A DNA stretch of 64,000 nt, from positions 8,001,324-8,065,323 of the forward strand of contig JARUPZ010000024.1 of the NCBI GenBank assembly GCA_031213475.1, written 5' to 3'. The stretch comes from Nereocystis luetkeana. Its lineage: Eukaryota > Sar > Phaeophyceae > Laminariales > Laminariaceae. Shown here in pieces: positions 1 to 12,280 of the stretch. A program made the translations under genes and the position numbers. The notes beneath the pieces were generated by a model. It searched no databases. It worked only from the letters and a program-made list of their open reading frames with translations, and was not told the DNA's origin. Position 1 is the first letter of the stretch, and every line of letters begins with the position of its first letter.

Positions 1-2662
1 GTAGCAAGTAGGTAAAACTGTGGATCATACTTTCATACACACCTTGATCTCCGGTCAAGAGCAATGCCGCACCCAGCGACCCGTTCCCGGCTTCGGCCTT
101 TAGGCCAGGAAGCAGCGCCTCTGCCTTTGCCAGCCCGAGCTGAAGAACAAGGTCTGCGGGATCCGCGGTACGGTCGCCGATGGCCGCCTCGTCGATGTCT
201 GCAGACCTGTCGAGTTTCATGTGTATCGTCATCGCCATGCCGGCATCACCAGGTCGGTGTCGTTTTACAGAGCAGTACCAGGTTTGTGGATGCTACAGAC
301 CGTGGTCTACCTTGAAGGTTGCATTCCTCTTTCGCATAATGAGGTCCCAGGTACGGACAGGAGTTCGGGACACCTGTACTTCGAATATTAAGGGTCATTC
401 TTATCTGGATTTTTTTTTTCTCGTTTCGCGGAAAATTCACGGAAACACGAAAAAAATGCAGTGGGTCCTATTATCGCCTGGTCTTATGTTCCGTGAGGTT
501 GCAACGCTCGTCCATCTGATCGAATCGTCGAAACCAGCGGCGCGCGCGTTGGCTCGTGCCGCTAAAGGTGCCCCGGCTCCTAGAGAGGCGACCATGCCTC
601 GCCGAGCCTCGAGAGCTCAACTTCTGGCGCGACAAAGCCCTCCACGACATGAAAATAGCTGGTGATTTCGTGTTGATCTCGGCTATGTCGGTGAGTCGGC
701 TCTGTCGATTGGACAAATGGAGCTCTCGCTGTGCACGGCGCTTTCCGCGACCAGCCACGGCCTGGGAATGACCCTGGGTATGACCCTGATCTATCCTGTA
801 CAGTGCCGAGTGGTGACACGGCGCACACGGCTCACACGGTGCGCCTACCAGATGTTCTGCGACGATGCGGGACTTTTCCGCGATACGAGAAATTATTGTT
901 TGGGTGTCATGGTATTCATGATCCCGTTTCCCCTCTATTGTCGAGGAGGCGTTTTTTCTGATGAAACGCGCCAAACAAATAATTTATATAAACCCCCCCT
1001 GCTCTCAGAACTCTCTGAGGCCAGTTCTTATGGAGTCGGAAAATAGGATTGAAAAAGCCGGTTTCCGATTGGAGACAAAAAATGGCAAAATCTTATGCAG
1101 TTGAAAAAGCTCCTTTTCAAATTCGACTATGATTTCCAACTGGACCAGACAGACAAAAAAAATGAGATTTCCTATCCAACTCGTCAGTCGGAATCATGCA
1201 TCGGAAATGTTAGAAGTCCCGCCGCATACTCGTACGAGTATCACACACCCACACAACAACACGACATACGACACAACCCCACACCACAACATCGGAGACG
1301 CTGGCTTGGCTGCTGTCACTTCAGCTGCTGCTCGGCTCGAGTCAGCGAGATATATCCTTATCTACGTCCGTCAGCAGCACGTGACAGCATCCGATGGCCG
1401 CAGTGTGCGGAATCGATGACCTTTTGCCAACTGCTGCGCTGGCTGTAGCTTTGGCGACTGTCGAAGAAACCCAGCGTCGAGGACAAGATGGAGGAGAACG
1501 CCCCACGTGTGAAGCTCACAGGCTGCTCGAGGAAGATGCGAGACGCCAGCATGTATATATGGTTGGGCGCAGCTGCTGGAAGATGAAGACCTCTCTTACC
1601 CCACGAGCATTGCGGCGAAGCAGTTTGGAACCGACTTCCGTCGACCCTTTCCTTCTTTCTTGGTGCTACAGCAGTGGTCACGGGCTACGAGTACACTCAC
1701 TCACCTTACATCAAGCATCTCCAGTCTCCAGAAAAATACAAAAACTGTATATTCGATCCGACGGGCGATAAGAAGGGTAGCTATTCACAATCCAGTCGGG
1801 AAAATAACCGATCGGAAACCGGCTTTTTCAATCCTAGTTTCGGACTGCATAAGAAAGGGCTTGAGAGCCAGGAAAGCGGGAATCATCAAGATAAGACAGC
1901 AATCTCTGTGAGTGAGTACACACGTCCTCAGTAGTAGCTCGACCTGCATTACAGCAGTAGTCGGGCCTGCCCCATACTGCCCCTTTTGTTACCCGGTATC
2001 AGCCTATATCCAGGCATACTATCAAACAGGTCTTTTGCCGGGGTTGAAAACATTCCGCGAAATGCAAAAAAAAAAAACGGGAATTGAATTTTCCTCGGAA
2101 CGCGAAAAAAACATCCTGTTAATAACGACCGAACACAGAAAAAAACGGCTGGATTCTTATTTGAGAATGGGTGCGTTCCACACTAAATTCAGTGTAACGA
2201 CTCCCCGGATTTATTATGTTCCAGTAAATCTGAGCCTGTCGTTATTACTGCTCGATTTCTTATTCTGAGTAGATGTCCCGTACTGCTCTACTACCGTTTG
2301 TTTCTCCTCCCCGTTGGCATCTATGTCTACTCCATCAACGCTTACTCTTGTTCCGCGCTATATATTGATGATGGCTATTCCTTTCGTTCATGCTCGTGCA
2401 ACTCGTACTTTTGCGTGTGGATGGCAAGAACGCCGTACGAGCGTACGAGTACGTACATGCGGAATGCAAGAACACAATACCAACAACAATAACAACAACA
2501 ACAACCAGCAACAACAACAACAACAACAACAACAACAACTCAGGCGTCTTACCTTGTGATTGCTGTGAATCCCATCTCTTCTATGATCATCTTTCTCGTG
2601 AAAGACTTGGAGCCCAGTATTATTGGACCTCGCTCACTCGCTCCGGGCTCCGACGATGACAT
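1..2662 (-). CDS. Maf-family nucleotide pyrophosphatase, 3' part beyond left edge
   Basis: Two minus-strand exons are visible: 2662-2553 (start codon at 2662, first residues MSSSEPGASERG) and 206-43. They join in phase (AG|G) across a 2346-bp intron. Exon 1 carries the Maf signature PIILGSKSFTRKMIIEEMGF, equivalent to the family's LAS.S.RR..LL...G. Exon 2 begins SADIDEAAIGDRTADPADLV and continues LQLGLAKAEALLPG, matching the conserved Asp-Glu segment and the LA..KA helix. It ends in GDQ at a gtgtgt donor, and the rest, with the catalytic D-T/Q-V segment, lies outside the window. Maf proteins (ASMTL-type in eukaryotes) are house-cleaning phosphatases that hydrolyse non-canonical NTPs such as dTTP, UTP or modified nucleotides. 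Specificity cannot be judged from this half. An earlier in-frame ATG exists, so the start is provisional. Bases 1-42 are intron. Confidence 0.82.
2481..2538. repeat. AAC/CAA trinucleotide microsatellite
   Basis: An almost uninterrupted run of CAA/AAC triplets in the large intron of the Maf gene, ending about 15 bp downstream of the exon 1 donor in the direction of transcription. Read in frame it gives artefactual poly-Asn/Gln or poly-Leu/Val open frames. Confidence 0.95.
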
Positions 2663-4560
2663 GGAGCATGAGTTACGACTCGTACCAAAGAGATGGCCAA
2701 TAACAGCACCAGCACTTGGCGATCTAAACAAGAACTGCTGTGGTCGGAGTGCCTGCGTGTGGAGCAAGCGCGGCGATTCCAGGGTAGCTATGACTGCCAA
2801 GGTGTGCCCGGGAACACGCATGCGTTCAAAGGGTGGATGGGACTGGATAATATATGTTGCTATAGGCCGCGGTCCATGCCATGGCACCGCTCACAGCACA
2901 TCACGCCACGAGAACCAACACGCCTCCTGGTTCCAGATTACTAACTATCCCGCACCGGACAGTCAGCCATGCCCAGTGCGGGACTGTACAAACGGTTTCA
3001 AGGCTCACAACTGGTTCCCAATTATTTGTCAGCGTTTAGTACTGAGTGAAGTGGTTGTGCCGCCGTTTCCCGTTCGGACCTTTCGAGTCTCGACGCTTTG
3101 GATGCGTCCCGTCTATGAGCTGCTGTAATAAGAAGTCTCTACGGGCTAGTTACCTCACACAGGTCAGGAGATCCGTCGTCGGAAAATGGTTCCCATCCCA
3201 TGATACTCCGAGTAGTACCGAGTACTGAACCCACGCATAGATTGTAGAGTGTTGGCTGTCTCTCGACTGTCAAACTTCGATCGGCAGCGACAGGCAGAGC
3301 ATGTTGTCGGCATGGACTATTAATATTAACCATATCCTCGTGGACACCCACCACGCGTCCTGGGGGTATATATCAACGTGCTGTTGGATTGATACGGGGT
3401 CACTCTCCGTGCTTTGATGGGGGGTGGCTGGCGTGAGGCAGTTATCGGTGACGAAAGCTCCTCGAGATGGGCTGCTGGGGAGGAGAAGCAACTCGACGGC
3501 GGAGCTGCGTATGACTGGGCAGGAGATTCGCTGGCAGTGCCCTCTACCGCCGAGGCTGCTTGCAGGGCGCATCAAGGACACCAAGACCCCAAGGACGAGG
3601 CTATATTATTTGCCAAGGACAAGAAAGCGCGGAGGTATGTACGAGCTCTCCCTATAATAGGAGAAGTAATCAACTGGTCCCGCGCCATGCTCACCACAGA
3701 GCGCAGCCATGATGTATCCCCGTCGAATCGTTTGAATGGCAGCTATCATGTATGACACTCGCACTTTGTCATCCTGCATTGAATTTAAAACTGGGTTTTA
3801 GTGAAAATATTGCTTGTTACTGCCGCATGGTAAATGGTGCACTCCAGCGTCGTGAATCCCGCACCTCTGTTCGTATGTATGGATTGGATCTGCAGAGACT
3901 TCTACACCAAATTTACTGAGCGAGCACTTGCGAATTGTGGAAACACCGCTGAAGTGATAAACGACATCCATAAGGTCAGTAAAGTGAATGTGTGGGAGGC
4001 GCGAATGTACGAATTCCGCAAAATGTACATGAACACCGGCAGGTAGTAAAAGAGTCAGCTATCCGTGGCTGGCACCGCAGTATTGTATAGCTTCAGTGGG
4101 TACTTTTACAGTAGGAGTACACAGCCAGGGTTCAAGACCAGAAATAATTTGTTGGCTACTTAGTACAGTTAAACAGCTCATAGCAGCATACATATCGTGC
4201 CAGTCGTCTTACTATACAAACATCTTGCTAACCTCAGTATGAAGACATTCGTATGACAACTTTCAAAAAGCTCGAAAACATCCCGAAAAGTGAAAGGGTT
4301 TGATCACACGATCCGAAGGGGGGCTCAACCATAACGCCGAATACAAACGTCAGTAAACCGTGTAACACCCTGTGTAGTAATCCCCGTGTTGTTCATTGCC
4401 CAGCCAGTCATTTGTTTTACCGACCCTTGCTGCTTGCACACTTCTTGTCCACGATAACAAGGCTCACAACAAACACTACAGTAGCATTCGCACGAATCGA
4501 GAGCGTTTAGCGAACAGCACAATGTACATGCCAGCTATGAACCTTGAGTCGTCGTCGTGA
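2663..4560. other. Divergent intergenic region between Maf and thioesterase-like genes
   Basis: About 1.9 kb separate the two start codons, which point away from each other, so both promoters should lie here. Open stretches such as 3414-3755 on the plus strand contain no motif I recognise and lack convincing splice partners. No TATA box or other promoter element can be placed with confidence. Confidence 0.5.
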
Positions 4561-7500
4561 ATGATACCGTCGCCTTTCGCTCAGGAAGTGGTATGTACCA
4601 AGCACGAACAGATAGCGAAGTGGCGAACCTGGGTCGATCTCACGCACCGAGTGCCCAATGCATCAGTGCGCTTGTTCTGTTGTCCTTGGGCTGGAGGCAA
4701 TAGCCTTGCGTTTGAATCGTGGCCTGAGCGACTGCCTGGAGTGGAAGTGGTGCCTATCCTTCTTCCAGGAAGACTCACGTAAGTTCACATGGGAGGATAA
4801 ACATGACGGTGGTTTGTGGTCACGCGTAGCTTCGGCATAGTAGATTAGCGGGTGAGTGTTCTCCTACAGTGGTTGGCCTTTTCCTGCCTTCAGCCGGCAA
4901 ACACCTTACAACGCATTGAATGATGAACGCAACACCCAGCGGTCACATCATGGCTGGCAGGTATATCCTGCAGTATGCGTTTGATTTTTTTTTTTTTAAC
5001 TTGCAACACAGCGTAAATCCGTATCACAGTAGCTCACATCGCCCAGGTTTCGCGAGTTTTACCATAGAAGCACTTTAGTGTATCATGGGGCCAACAGTTT
5101 AAGGCGTCCTGGAGACCATTTATCCTTTGAGTTGCTGATCACAAGGGATTATTAGCCCTTTCACTACATGCACTACAGTACAAACATTATAACAGTATTC
5201 CACACTAATGGCAAGTGGGTTGTTCCCAGAAACGTGGGTTCAGTTTTAAAGCGAGTGACGATTCCAGTTTAACTGTGCGTGGCACCCACTACATTCAACT
5301 GACATGCTCTTTACCATATGTTATTTATGTGTGCCTCACTTGCGAAACAATACGGGAAGACGGGCCTACGAGAGCGCCCTCACGAGCATTTCCGACATCG
5401 TAACGATGGTGGTTGAGGCACTCTGTGGGCTGCATCTCCTCGCGCACGAAGGCATCCCGGTATTTGCTTTCGGCCACGAGTTCGGAGCGCTAGTGGCTTT
5501 CGAAATATGCAGAAGAGTACAAGCGGACTTTCCCGTCAAGGGCCTGTTCGTTTCTGGCATGAGCTGTCCTCAGGTGGGAGGTGCCCCCTTTAAAAAAAAA
5601 ACGTTTATATTGTAATCCTCTCGCGGGTGGGTAAAACCTTAACTCAAGAAGATCAAGCTCACCACACTTTCATGAATGTGTCGTGCGAGTCAACTTAACG
5701 TTGTGTTAATACTGCAGTATACAACGATTGTTGTACTGCTTACGGTGCTAACACTGCCCGTTCAATATGCAGCGCATGAGGCAGAAAACGTGGATATATC
5801 CACGATCATTTGTCTATCGAACTGCTAGAAAAAGGGCTGAAGAGCATGCTGGAGTTATCATTACAGGAATACCGTATCCCTAATGTGTTGTCATATACTC
5901 TCCTCTTGTGCAGATGGCGCATGAGCGAGAGAAGATGTCTATCCTCTGCCCGACATCCCCAGACGGGTACGTTCTTCATGCCAAAAACTCCGAGGTACGT
6001 TCAACCTACTTCCAACGTGGCACAGGGGTATACCCGGAGTAAATACCAAATTACGCCTTCAATGCCGCGCTTAGTGTCAACGGGTTGAATAAACAAATGT
6101 AAAATTACTGCATGCACGTGGGAAGAGGCGTGTCGTGTCTGATAAGAATTATTCATCCCCCATATACCATGCCTTTAGAGAAGACCGTTGAATGCCAACG
6201 GGGGGATCCATAACCGTTAGACACGTGTGTCTCAACCTTGCCGAAACATTTTTTTAAAAAGCAGTTTGAGGATGCGATGTTGAGGCGAGGACCTGTGCCG
6301 CTGGAGTTGCGCGAGAACAAAGACTTGATGGGAATATTTACACCTCTTTGGTTTGCGGACCTCAGGTAAGGTGCTACATAGTTAAAAGAGCGTACACCAC
6401 GCATCCAAGCGAGTCTGTCACTCTCACTACTGTGATGAGCTATGGACTTTGTATGGGAATGCCTGCTTCCTATCGATATTCGAAATTCTCGGCTCGTCTT
6501 ATGTCTGACCCTCTCTCAACTCTCCGGCGTGCCTACTGTATATAGCGCGGTGGACTCGTACGAATACCTAAGTGGCACGGCGCTCGAGTGCCCAATCTAT
6601 AGCTTCGGGGGAATACACGACGGCGAACAGGACATCGGTGCTTGGGCAATGGAGACCTCGTCGGACAGGAGTGAAAGTGTGCTGTACCCCGGGGGGGGGT
6701 TCTATTTGCTGGATCCGGACAATGAGGTATCCACGAAGAATAGGTTGTAACCATTTCCACTCGTAGGCGCATTTATCCCATGACGCCATTTTAAAATTCT
6801 GTAAAAACACTACCAGGTATGGAATAATCACTTACACGTACTTGTAGCTCCTTGTCACGTCCGGTTGTGTTTTGACAGGCTGTGAATCCGCATCCGGCAA
6901 GCGTGAGGCACTGCTGACGGTACCTGCAGTAGATTGTAGTAGCTGAAAACGCCTGCTGACGGTCGCTAGCTGAAACGGCTAGTCAGGCACGGTCATTTTT
7001 ATAACGACCTCGACAAGTTGGCGTGCTCAACAACCGGGAGGGGTGGAAAACATGCACACTCACTGTAAATTGGAGGCATGTCCGCAAGTGGGGTAGATGG
7101 AGGTTTTGCGGGCACACTCGCCGTGGGGGGGCTGCTTATCCCAATCGGTATGTTGTTCGTTGACCACCATCGCCAGCTGTGAAGCTGCTCCTTGTGATGA
7201 AGCATCGTCAACTCCCTCGTTTCTCTCGGAGAAGTCGCTTTCACTTGCTGCCGTTGAATATGACAGCTCGGCGATGCCTCAGGTCCCGTTACACCCTTCT
7301 GCCCCGAACCATTCCACTCTAATTCGTAGTTTGTCCCCAAAACGTGGGTACAGGCTATTGGCGGGGGACAAGACAAATGCGATTTTGAATACCGCCTTAG
7401 CTGGGCGGAAGGCGCAGTAGCTCTTCCCCACCTCTTAACCTCTTATAATAGTGTTCTCCGGCCACTGCGCACACGATTCTCGAACGGGTGACGTCAAAAC

Positions 7501-7772
7501 GTGGGCTAATCGGGGGTTTAAAGTGGTCACTCGGGATCTCATAACCGCGTTCCGTCTCTTCCATTGTACTTGTGTAACGCCAATTATGATAGGACGAATG
7601 CACGTCGACAGCGTACCAGACACATCGCATGAAGAAAACAAGAACGACCAACCCTTCTCGTTGGTGTGCTGGCCCTATCTATGGTCAAATAATACAGGAA
7701 AAGGTTCTTCAGTTCTTCAGAGATCGCTTTATCGAAGAAGGAAAGCCGGACGAAGAACCATGGCACATGTGA
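4561..7772 (+). CDS. Type II thioesterase-like alpha/beta hydrolase lacking Ser and His of the triad (probable pseudoenzyme)
   Basis: Six exons join with consistent phases: 4561-4778, 5360-5573, 5914-5994, 6262-6365, 6546-6726 and 7704-7772, giving 288 residues (typical family length about 240-250). Landmarks of the GrsT/surfactin-type thioesterase family (COG3208) are in order: RLFCCPWAGGNSLAFESW (family RLF..P.AGG....W), LPGR, the nucleophile elbow FGHEFGA, the lid segment LRRGPVPLEL, the ALECPIYSFGG strand with HDGEQD, and PGGGFYLL near the end, followed by VLQFFRDRF. Active members hydrolyse acyl groups from carrier proteins of polyketide or peptide synthases. Here the elbow Ser is Glu113 (GAG) and the C-terminal GGH His is Gly257 (GGG); an Asp remains near residue 231. 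I infer loss of hydrolase activity, perhaps with retained acyl or protein binding. The start at 4561 gives a slightly longer N-terminus than bacterial relatives. No synthase gene is adjacent. Confidence 0.86.
5220..5239. repeat. Dispersed CCCAAAACGTGGGT-like motif, copy 1
   Basis: TGTTCCCAGAAACGTGGGTT lies in intron 1 of the thioesterase-like gene. Close copies occur at 7331-7350 and 45398-45418, and the first half recurs in the arms of the inverted repeat at 42229-42313. Confidence 0.6.
7331..7350. repeat. Dispersed CCCAAAACGTGGGT-like motif, copy 2
   Basis: TTGTCCCCAAAACGTGGGTA in the last intron (977 bp) of the thioesterase-like gene. It matches the motif at 45398-45418 with one difference over its core. 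Confidence 0.6.
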
Positions 7773-8341
7773 GCTCGGATAGCGAAAACGCAAAATTACG
7801 CCCACCACATTATCAGAAACCAGGGCCATAATTATGTTTCTCAGGTCTAACCGGGTCGAGAGGTTCGCGATAAAATTCCGATCTATTGATACCAGCACGA
7901 GCAAAAAGAAATGGACGTGCATTATGTCATACCATATATAAAATTAAAGCTATATATCAACCCCCTACCTTCCACTTTTCAGGGAAGAAGGTAACATGTA
8001 CGCCGGAGCCACGAAGGACGACGAAGATTCCAAATCGAGCGGCTGATGGTGTCGCCGGTCGCTATTTGGCGTGTTCAACGGAGTGCACAAGGGGCACTGC
8101 TCCATGTTAGAACATTATTGGTATTATAGCTTCTATTTATATTACAAACTCCAGTCGATCAGAAAGGACAACGCCTCCCGCACGGAGCACCGATCAGTAT
8201 GGCACCGACCCATAATTCGTGAAGTTATTTCGGAGCGCCTCACATAGTCAGCTACATCTATATAAGTTGGTTGCCTTCAATGTGCGCGCCCTATTCTGCT
8301 CGGCCACCACGTGACCCATCTCACTATTATTATGCGTGCGT
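7773..8341. other. Convergent intergenic region
   Basis: 569 bp separate the stop codons of the thioesterase-like gene (plus) and the MDP-1 gene (minus), so both 3' UTRs and poly(A) sites should lie here. The sequence is relatively A+T-rich near 7800-7990. I see no open frame or RNA gene in it. Confidence 0.6.
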
Positions 8342-11300
8342 TCACTTGACATCACATTTCAGCTCGCCATCTACAGAGTGATGTCTCTCGGCATCCTTGT
8401 CCTCGACCTTCGAAGGCAGTGGTAGTGGTTGCAGCCAAGCCCTCATGCTCGACCTAGACAAACAAACTTCTCTGTACTTCTTGAAACCTGACCGCACCGC
8501 GACGAACGTTAGACCTGAGTCCTTGCTGACTCTGAAGCAGCATGCGCCAACCTTTGAGACGGTCTTCACGTTCATCTCATCATCGTCGAAGAACAGCATG
8601 TCTCGATACGCTACTCCGGTGGCAGCCGAGATGTTCTGGAGGGTTGGTTGCACGGGGTAGGATGGGCGCAGCAAGAACGCGTGCGTGACTTAATGATATC
8701 ATGGTTTGTACCGTCGCCGGTTAGCTGTCAGTTCCAAACAGGAAGGGCCCAAGCATGGCGGTGCTTTTTGGAAGGGCGTTGTTCTACACGCTCGCGTTCT
8801 CTCCTTGTTGTCCATTGATGCCGGTCAGCCTCCCGAGTTGTAGGGGTGAATACAGGTGGGGTAGGAAACATTGTGACCTTGATGGGGTCACTATTACAGG
8901 GATGTCTTGCAACGGGAGTGCTTTAACGCACCCGTCGGAACAGTTGTTGCTAAATTGTAACACTGACGCTACCGGTACAGCGTGCGAAAACACGCAATTA
9001 ACGCACCAGAGCCGCGCAATTTCGGGATGTCAGTATCCCTAACCTCAAAAAGAACACCGCACAAGTAGCGCATCACACACAAAGAAGTCAGCAGCAAAAC
9101 ACTTACAACATTTCAAACGTCAACGGCAGTACAAGGCAGCCCACACCTTGAAGTGCGTCGCCTTGCTTCCCCTATGTATCTCCACGCAGCAGAACATATC
9201 CAGGATCCCCAACGCTCGTAATATGCCTCTCGCCGCCCCTTCTATAGGGGAACGGCTAGCGACAGCTAATCGAATCGAGCCCTGACGAGAGGGCACGCGA
9301 GCGAGCAAGGATCGCCTTCCGTTAAAATCTTCCGTTAGGAAAGACACACACATGAGCGGACAAGCGGTCTATAAACGCCAAAACATGTCATGTACTATTC
9401 AATATCTGGTACCCTGGAGGATGTCGCCATTGAAACAGCTCGATCTGAATTGTGATGGCGTACCGGGACAACTTCTTACTTCTTTATATGTACGTAAACT
9501 ACAAGTACGTAAACAGTAGAACGTACCGCTACGAGCTTGAAATTTGAAGCCCCGACTATCACACCACAATATTCTGGAGTGAAACCATGCTTCGGCCAAA
9601 AGCGTGCTCATGAACACGCGAGAGCGTACCCACTCAGTAGAGGGTACTACAGCAGGTGTGCGCCACCAATAATCTCATGATGTGGAGAACACAAACACAC
9701 ACCTGCTGGTTAAGGCGGCGTAGGACATCCAACACCTGCGGGAAAAGCCGCACGACCTTCTCCGCCCCTTGCAGAGATCGGCACTTCACGGCGCAGCCCT
9801 CGTCGCCGAGTCGACTGTAGGGCCCTGCAGTTTGTTCATGGCAGTAAAATGGCCACAGCTACGCGGGCATGACGGTTACGGTTGCAGATAATCAGTGAAG
9901 GCAGATGCCATGTCAAAAACAACAAAAAGACACGGACGACAACGAAATTCCGGGTCTATGAAACGCCACTCAACAATCGGTAACTCCTGCCACGCAAGCC
10001 CGCTCGAGCACGTGGACCGCGCGATCTCGATTTTGTTGTTTTGAGCCTACGTGTTGGTTTGGGCTGTCGAACAAACGCATCGATTCCCGAAAATACCCTA
10101 TGTTCTGGAGGCTGGAGAGGGCCCAAACCTGGCTCGTCGAAAAGCTGACAGGAGCGATAACTACTTTGTGTGCGCACGGCGGTATTGCAACGGCCAGCGC
10201 CCGTTGCATGCAGTGTATCACTCAACTTGACTCCATCCTTCGAATAGGAGCACAGTGGCGGAGATAATAACGTGCGCTTTTTATTTTTTTGTTTCGTACC
10301 GACATCATGTAGGGAACTAAAGGCCCCTTTCAATCATTTGAAAAACGAAAATTCGAATTTCGTAGGTACCACACACCACAACGTCATAACTGTAAGCTCG
10401 AGCATTTTTTTCAGTACAATAGAACCACTGCCGTGCTGCTACGTACTGCTGTGTCTGTTTGTGGATATCACTGCCCCAACCCGCGCCCCGACCAGCTGGT
10501 AAACCCCGTGTGCGTGTCAAGGACGGCCTCTCAGACTCCGTGGACTGTTGATTGCATGTAATCGACAGGAAGCGAAGTCGGTCAGCCGGTCGTTCATGAC
10601 CCTGTTGCAAACAGCAACAGCAGTAAGCGGTATTATTCGTAATTACTGTTCTTGGAGTATTCAGGATGAAGGGGTAGACTCTACAGACACCCTACTGTAC
10701 AGGCAACACACAACACTATAATTACATGATTGATTGCGAAAGCACTACGAATACTGGGAGCGGGTCGGGGCGCAGCCCCTACCCACGCCCGCGCCCCTCC
10801 CAGCCGACCTACCCCGTGTGCAAGTCAAGGGTGGCCTTACTCCGTGGATTTTTTATTGAATGGAAAATCGTCAGAAAGCGGAGTGGGTTAGCCATGAAGA
10901 GGCACTGGGACTCACGTGTAGGGCAACCCCTCTGTACGCGATGACGCCCGTCCCGTCACCACGGACTGCACTGCTGTGACGATGAGTTAATGTGATAACA
11001 ACAAGAAACAACGCTATGATACGTATGAAAAAACGGGGATGGGGAACAAATGAAGACCTGCCTTTCAGCTTCGGTTGGAGCCGTGGATGCACCCTGATGG
11101 TGAATGTTTCGGGGGTTTTCGGCCGTGGTACCTAAAGTCGACCACCCGAACCCTAACACAAACCCGAACGCTATGGGGTGACCAGTGCTTGGATGCTGTG
11201 GCTTGTGAAATCTCTAGGCTGCTTTGGCCGGCTCGGGATGCTGTGGCTTGGAAAAACTCTAGGAGGTTGGTTGCGCCGCTTACAAAACCCCCTTTAGCCA

Positions 11301-11856
11301 ATCAGAGTGCTTAAATAGCCTACCTTGGGAAGATCCACTATCTGGGGGCAACCACTACTGTTTGGTTGGGTGAATTGAAGGCTGGCGAATCGACGAAAGC
11401 GAGCCGTTTGGTGCTGCGTTTCCTTCAGGGCTTGTTCGAAGGAGCATTGATGCCCATGCATGGATATTCAGTACAAAAGCAACGCCGCTCAGAATGGCCA
11501 CATCAAGTGTGAGTGGTTGTCTCTGTAATCGATCCTACTCCTAGGCTGTAATATGTAAGAGTATAGTACCTGGTGCGTACTACTCTGTAGGTCGAACGCA
11601 CCGTCTTGTCCAGGTCAAGCACTACCAGCTTCGGAAGGGGATCGACGAAATCCAGCGAATTCTCCTGTACTGAATGTCGTCCTTCAATCGAACCTTCGTT
11701 CGTGGCTTCTTCGTGATCATCGTGTCTACCACGCCCCCGCCCCGACGCACCCGCACCACCAAGGTCAAACGCCTTCTCTCGTTCATTATGAGACGCTACC
11801 TCGTCGTCCTCCTGAGCTTGCCTACTCCGTTTCCTTGATGCTGATGCTGATTCCAT
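8342..11856 (-). CDS. MDP1: Magnesium-dependent phosphatase-1 (MDP-1) type HAD phosphatase
   Basis: Four phase-0 exons on the minus strand: 11856-11602, 9858-9703, 9281-9147 and 8635-8342, encoding 279 residues. HAD motif I is VVLDLDKT at residues 78-85, split by an intron directly after Thr, and the next exon opens with LWPFYCHEQ, the family's LWPFW..H signature. Motif II is LAVASRS in exon 3, followed by EIHRGSKATHF (family EIYPGSK..HF). The loading-site segment MLFFDDDEMNV is motif IV. MDP-1 proteins are small Mg-dependent protein-tyrosine or sugar-phosphate phosphatases of about 165-185 residues. This one has an extra polar N-terminal region of about 75 residues (KRSRQAQEDDEVASH and following) and a C-terminal tail of about 45. 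Both nucleophile aspartates and the acidic loop are present, so it should be active. It is divergent from the Mrd1 gene. Confidence 0.92.
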
Positions 11857-12280
11857 CGAGTATGCGGCCCAATTAGAGCGGGACCTGACAGTCCCGTACT
11901 CGAAGGCTCGCGAATAAATGGCAGTTCAGTCGCGCCTGAGCACTTCCGGTAATGTACCGGAGTTTACGGAGGGGTGAAGTCTGCGAGTCTGGCAGGGGGG
12001 AGCACGCGATAGAAGTTGGGTGGCGTGGCGAGCTGCTGAATGAGCGAAGGCTGTGCCGATTGATGATTGGAACGAAACACAGGAGTTCCACTCGAGATGA
12101 ATAGCTTGTGGGTGTGGGAAACTTAATCACGCCGCGCGTGGCGTGGCCAGCCTCGGTTTCCTACCCTGGTCTCTCGCTCCCTGCTCTCACCGACAGAAAA
12201 CACAGAGGGCACGCCAACGCCGCTCACTGGAAGGGGAGAGGATAAGAGGCTACGGACGGAGGCCACGAAGCGTGGTCGCG
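11857..12280. promoter_or_regulatory. Short bidirectional promoter region between MDP-1 and Mrd1
   Basis: Only 424 bp separate the opposed start codons of MDP-1 (11856, minus) and Mrd1 (12281, plus), so the 5' UTRs and core promoters of both must share it. It is GC-rich and I see no canonical TATA box. The assignment follows from gene layout alone. Confidence 0.6.

Noticed and set aside
5770-5892. Possible extra exon of the thioesterase-like gene
   Set aside because: Joining 5573 directly to 5914 keeps phase 0 and gives the family's normal spacing before the LRRGPVP segment. Including this stretch breaks the frame downstream.
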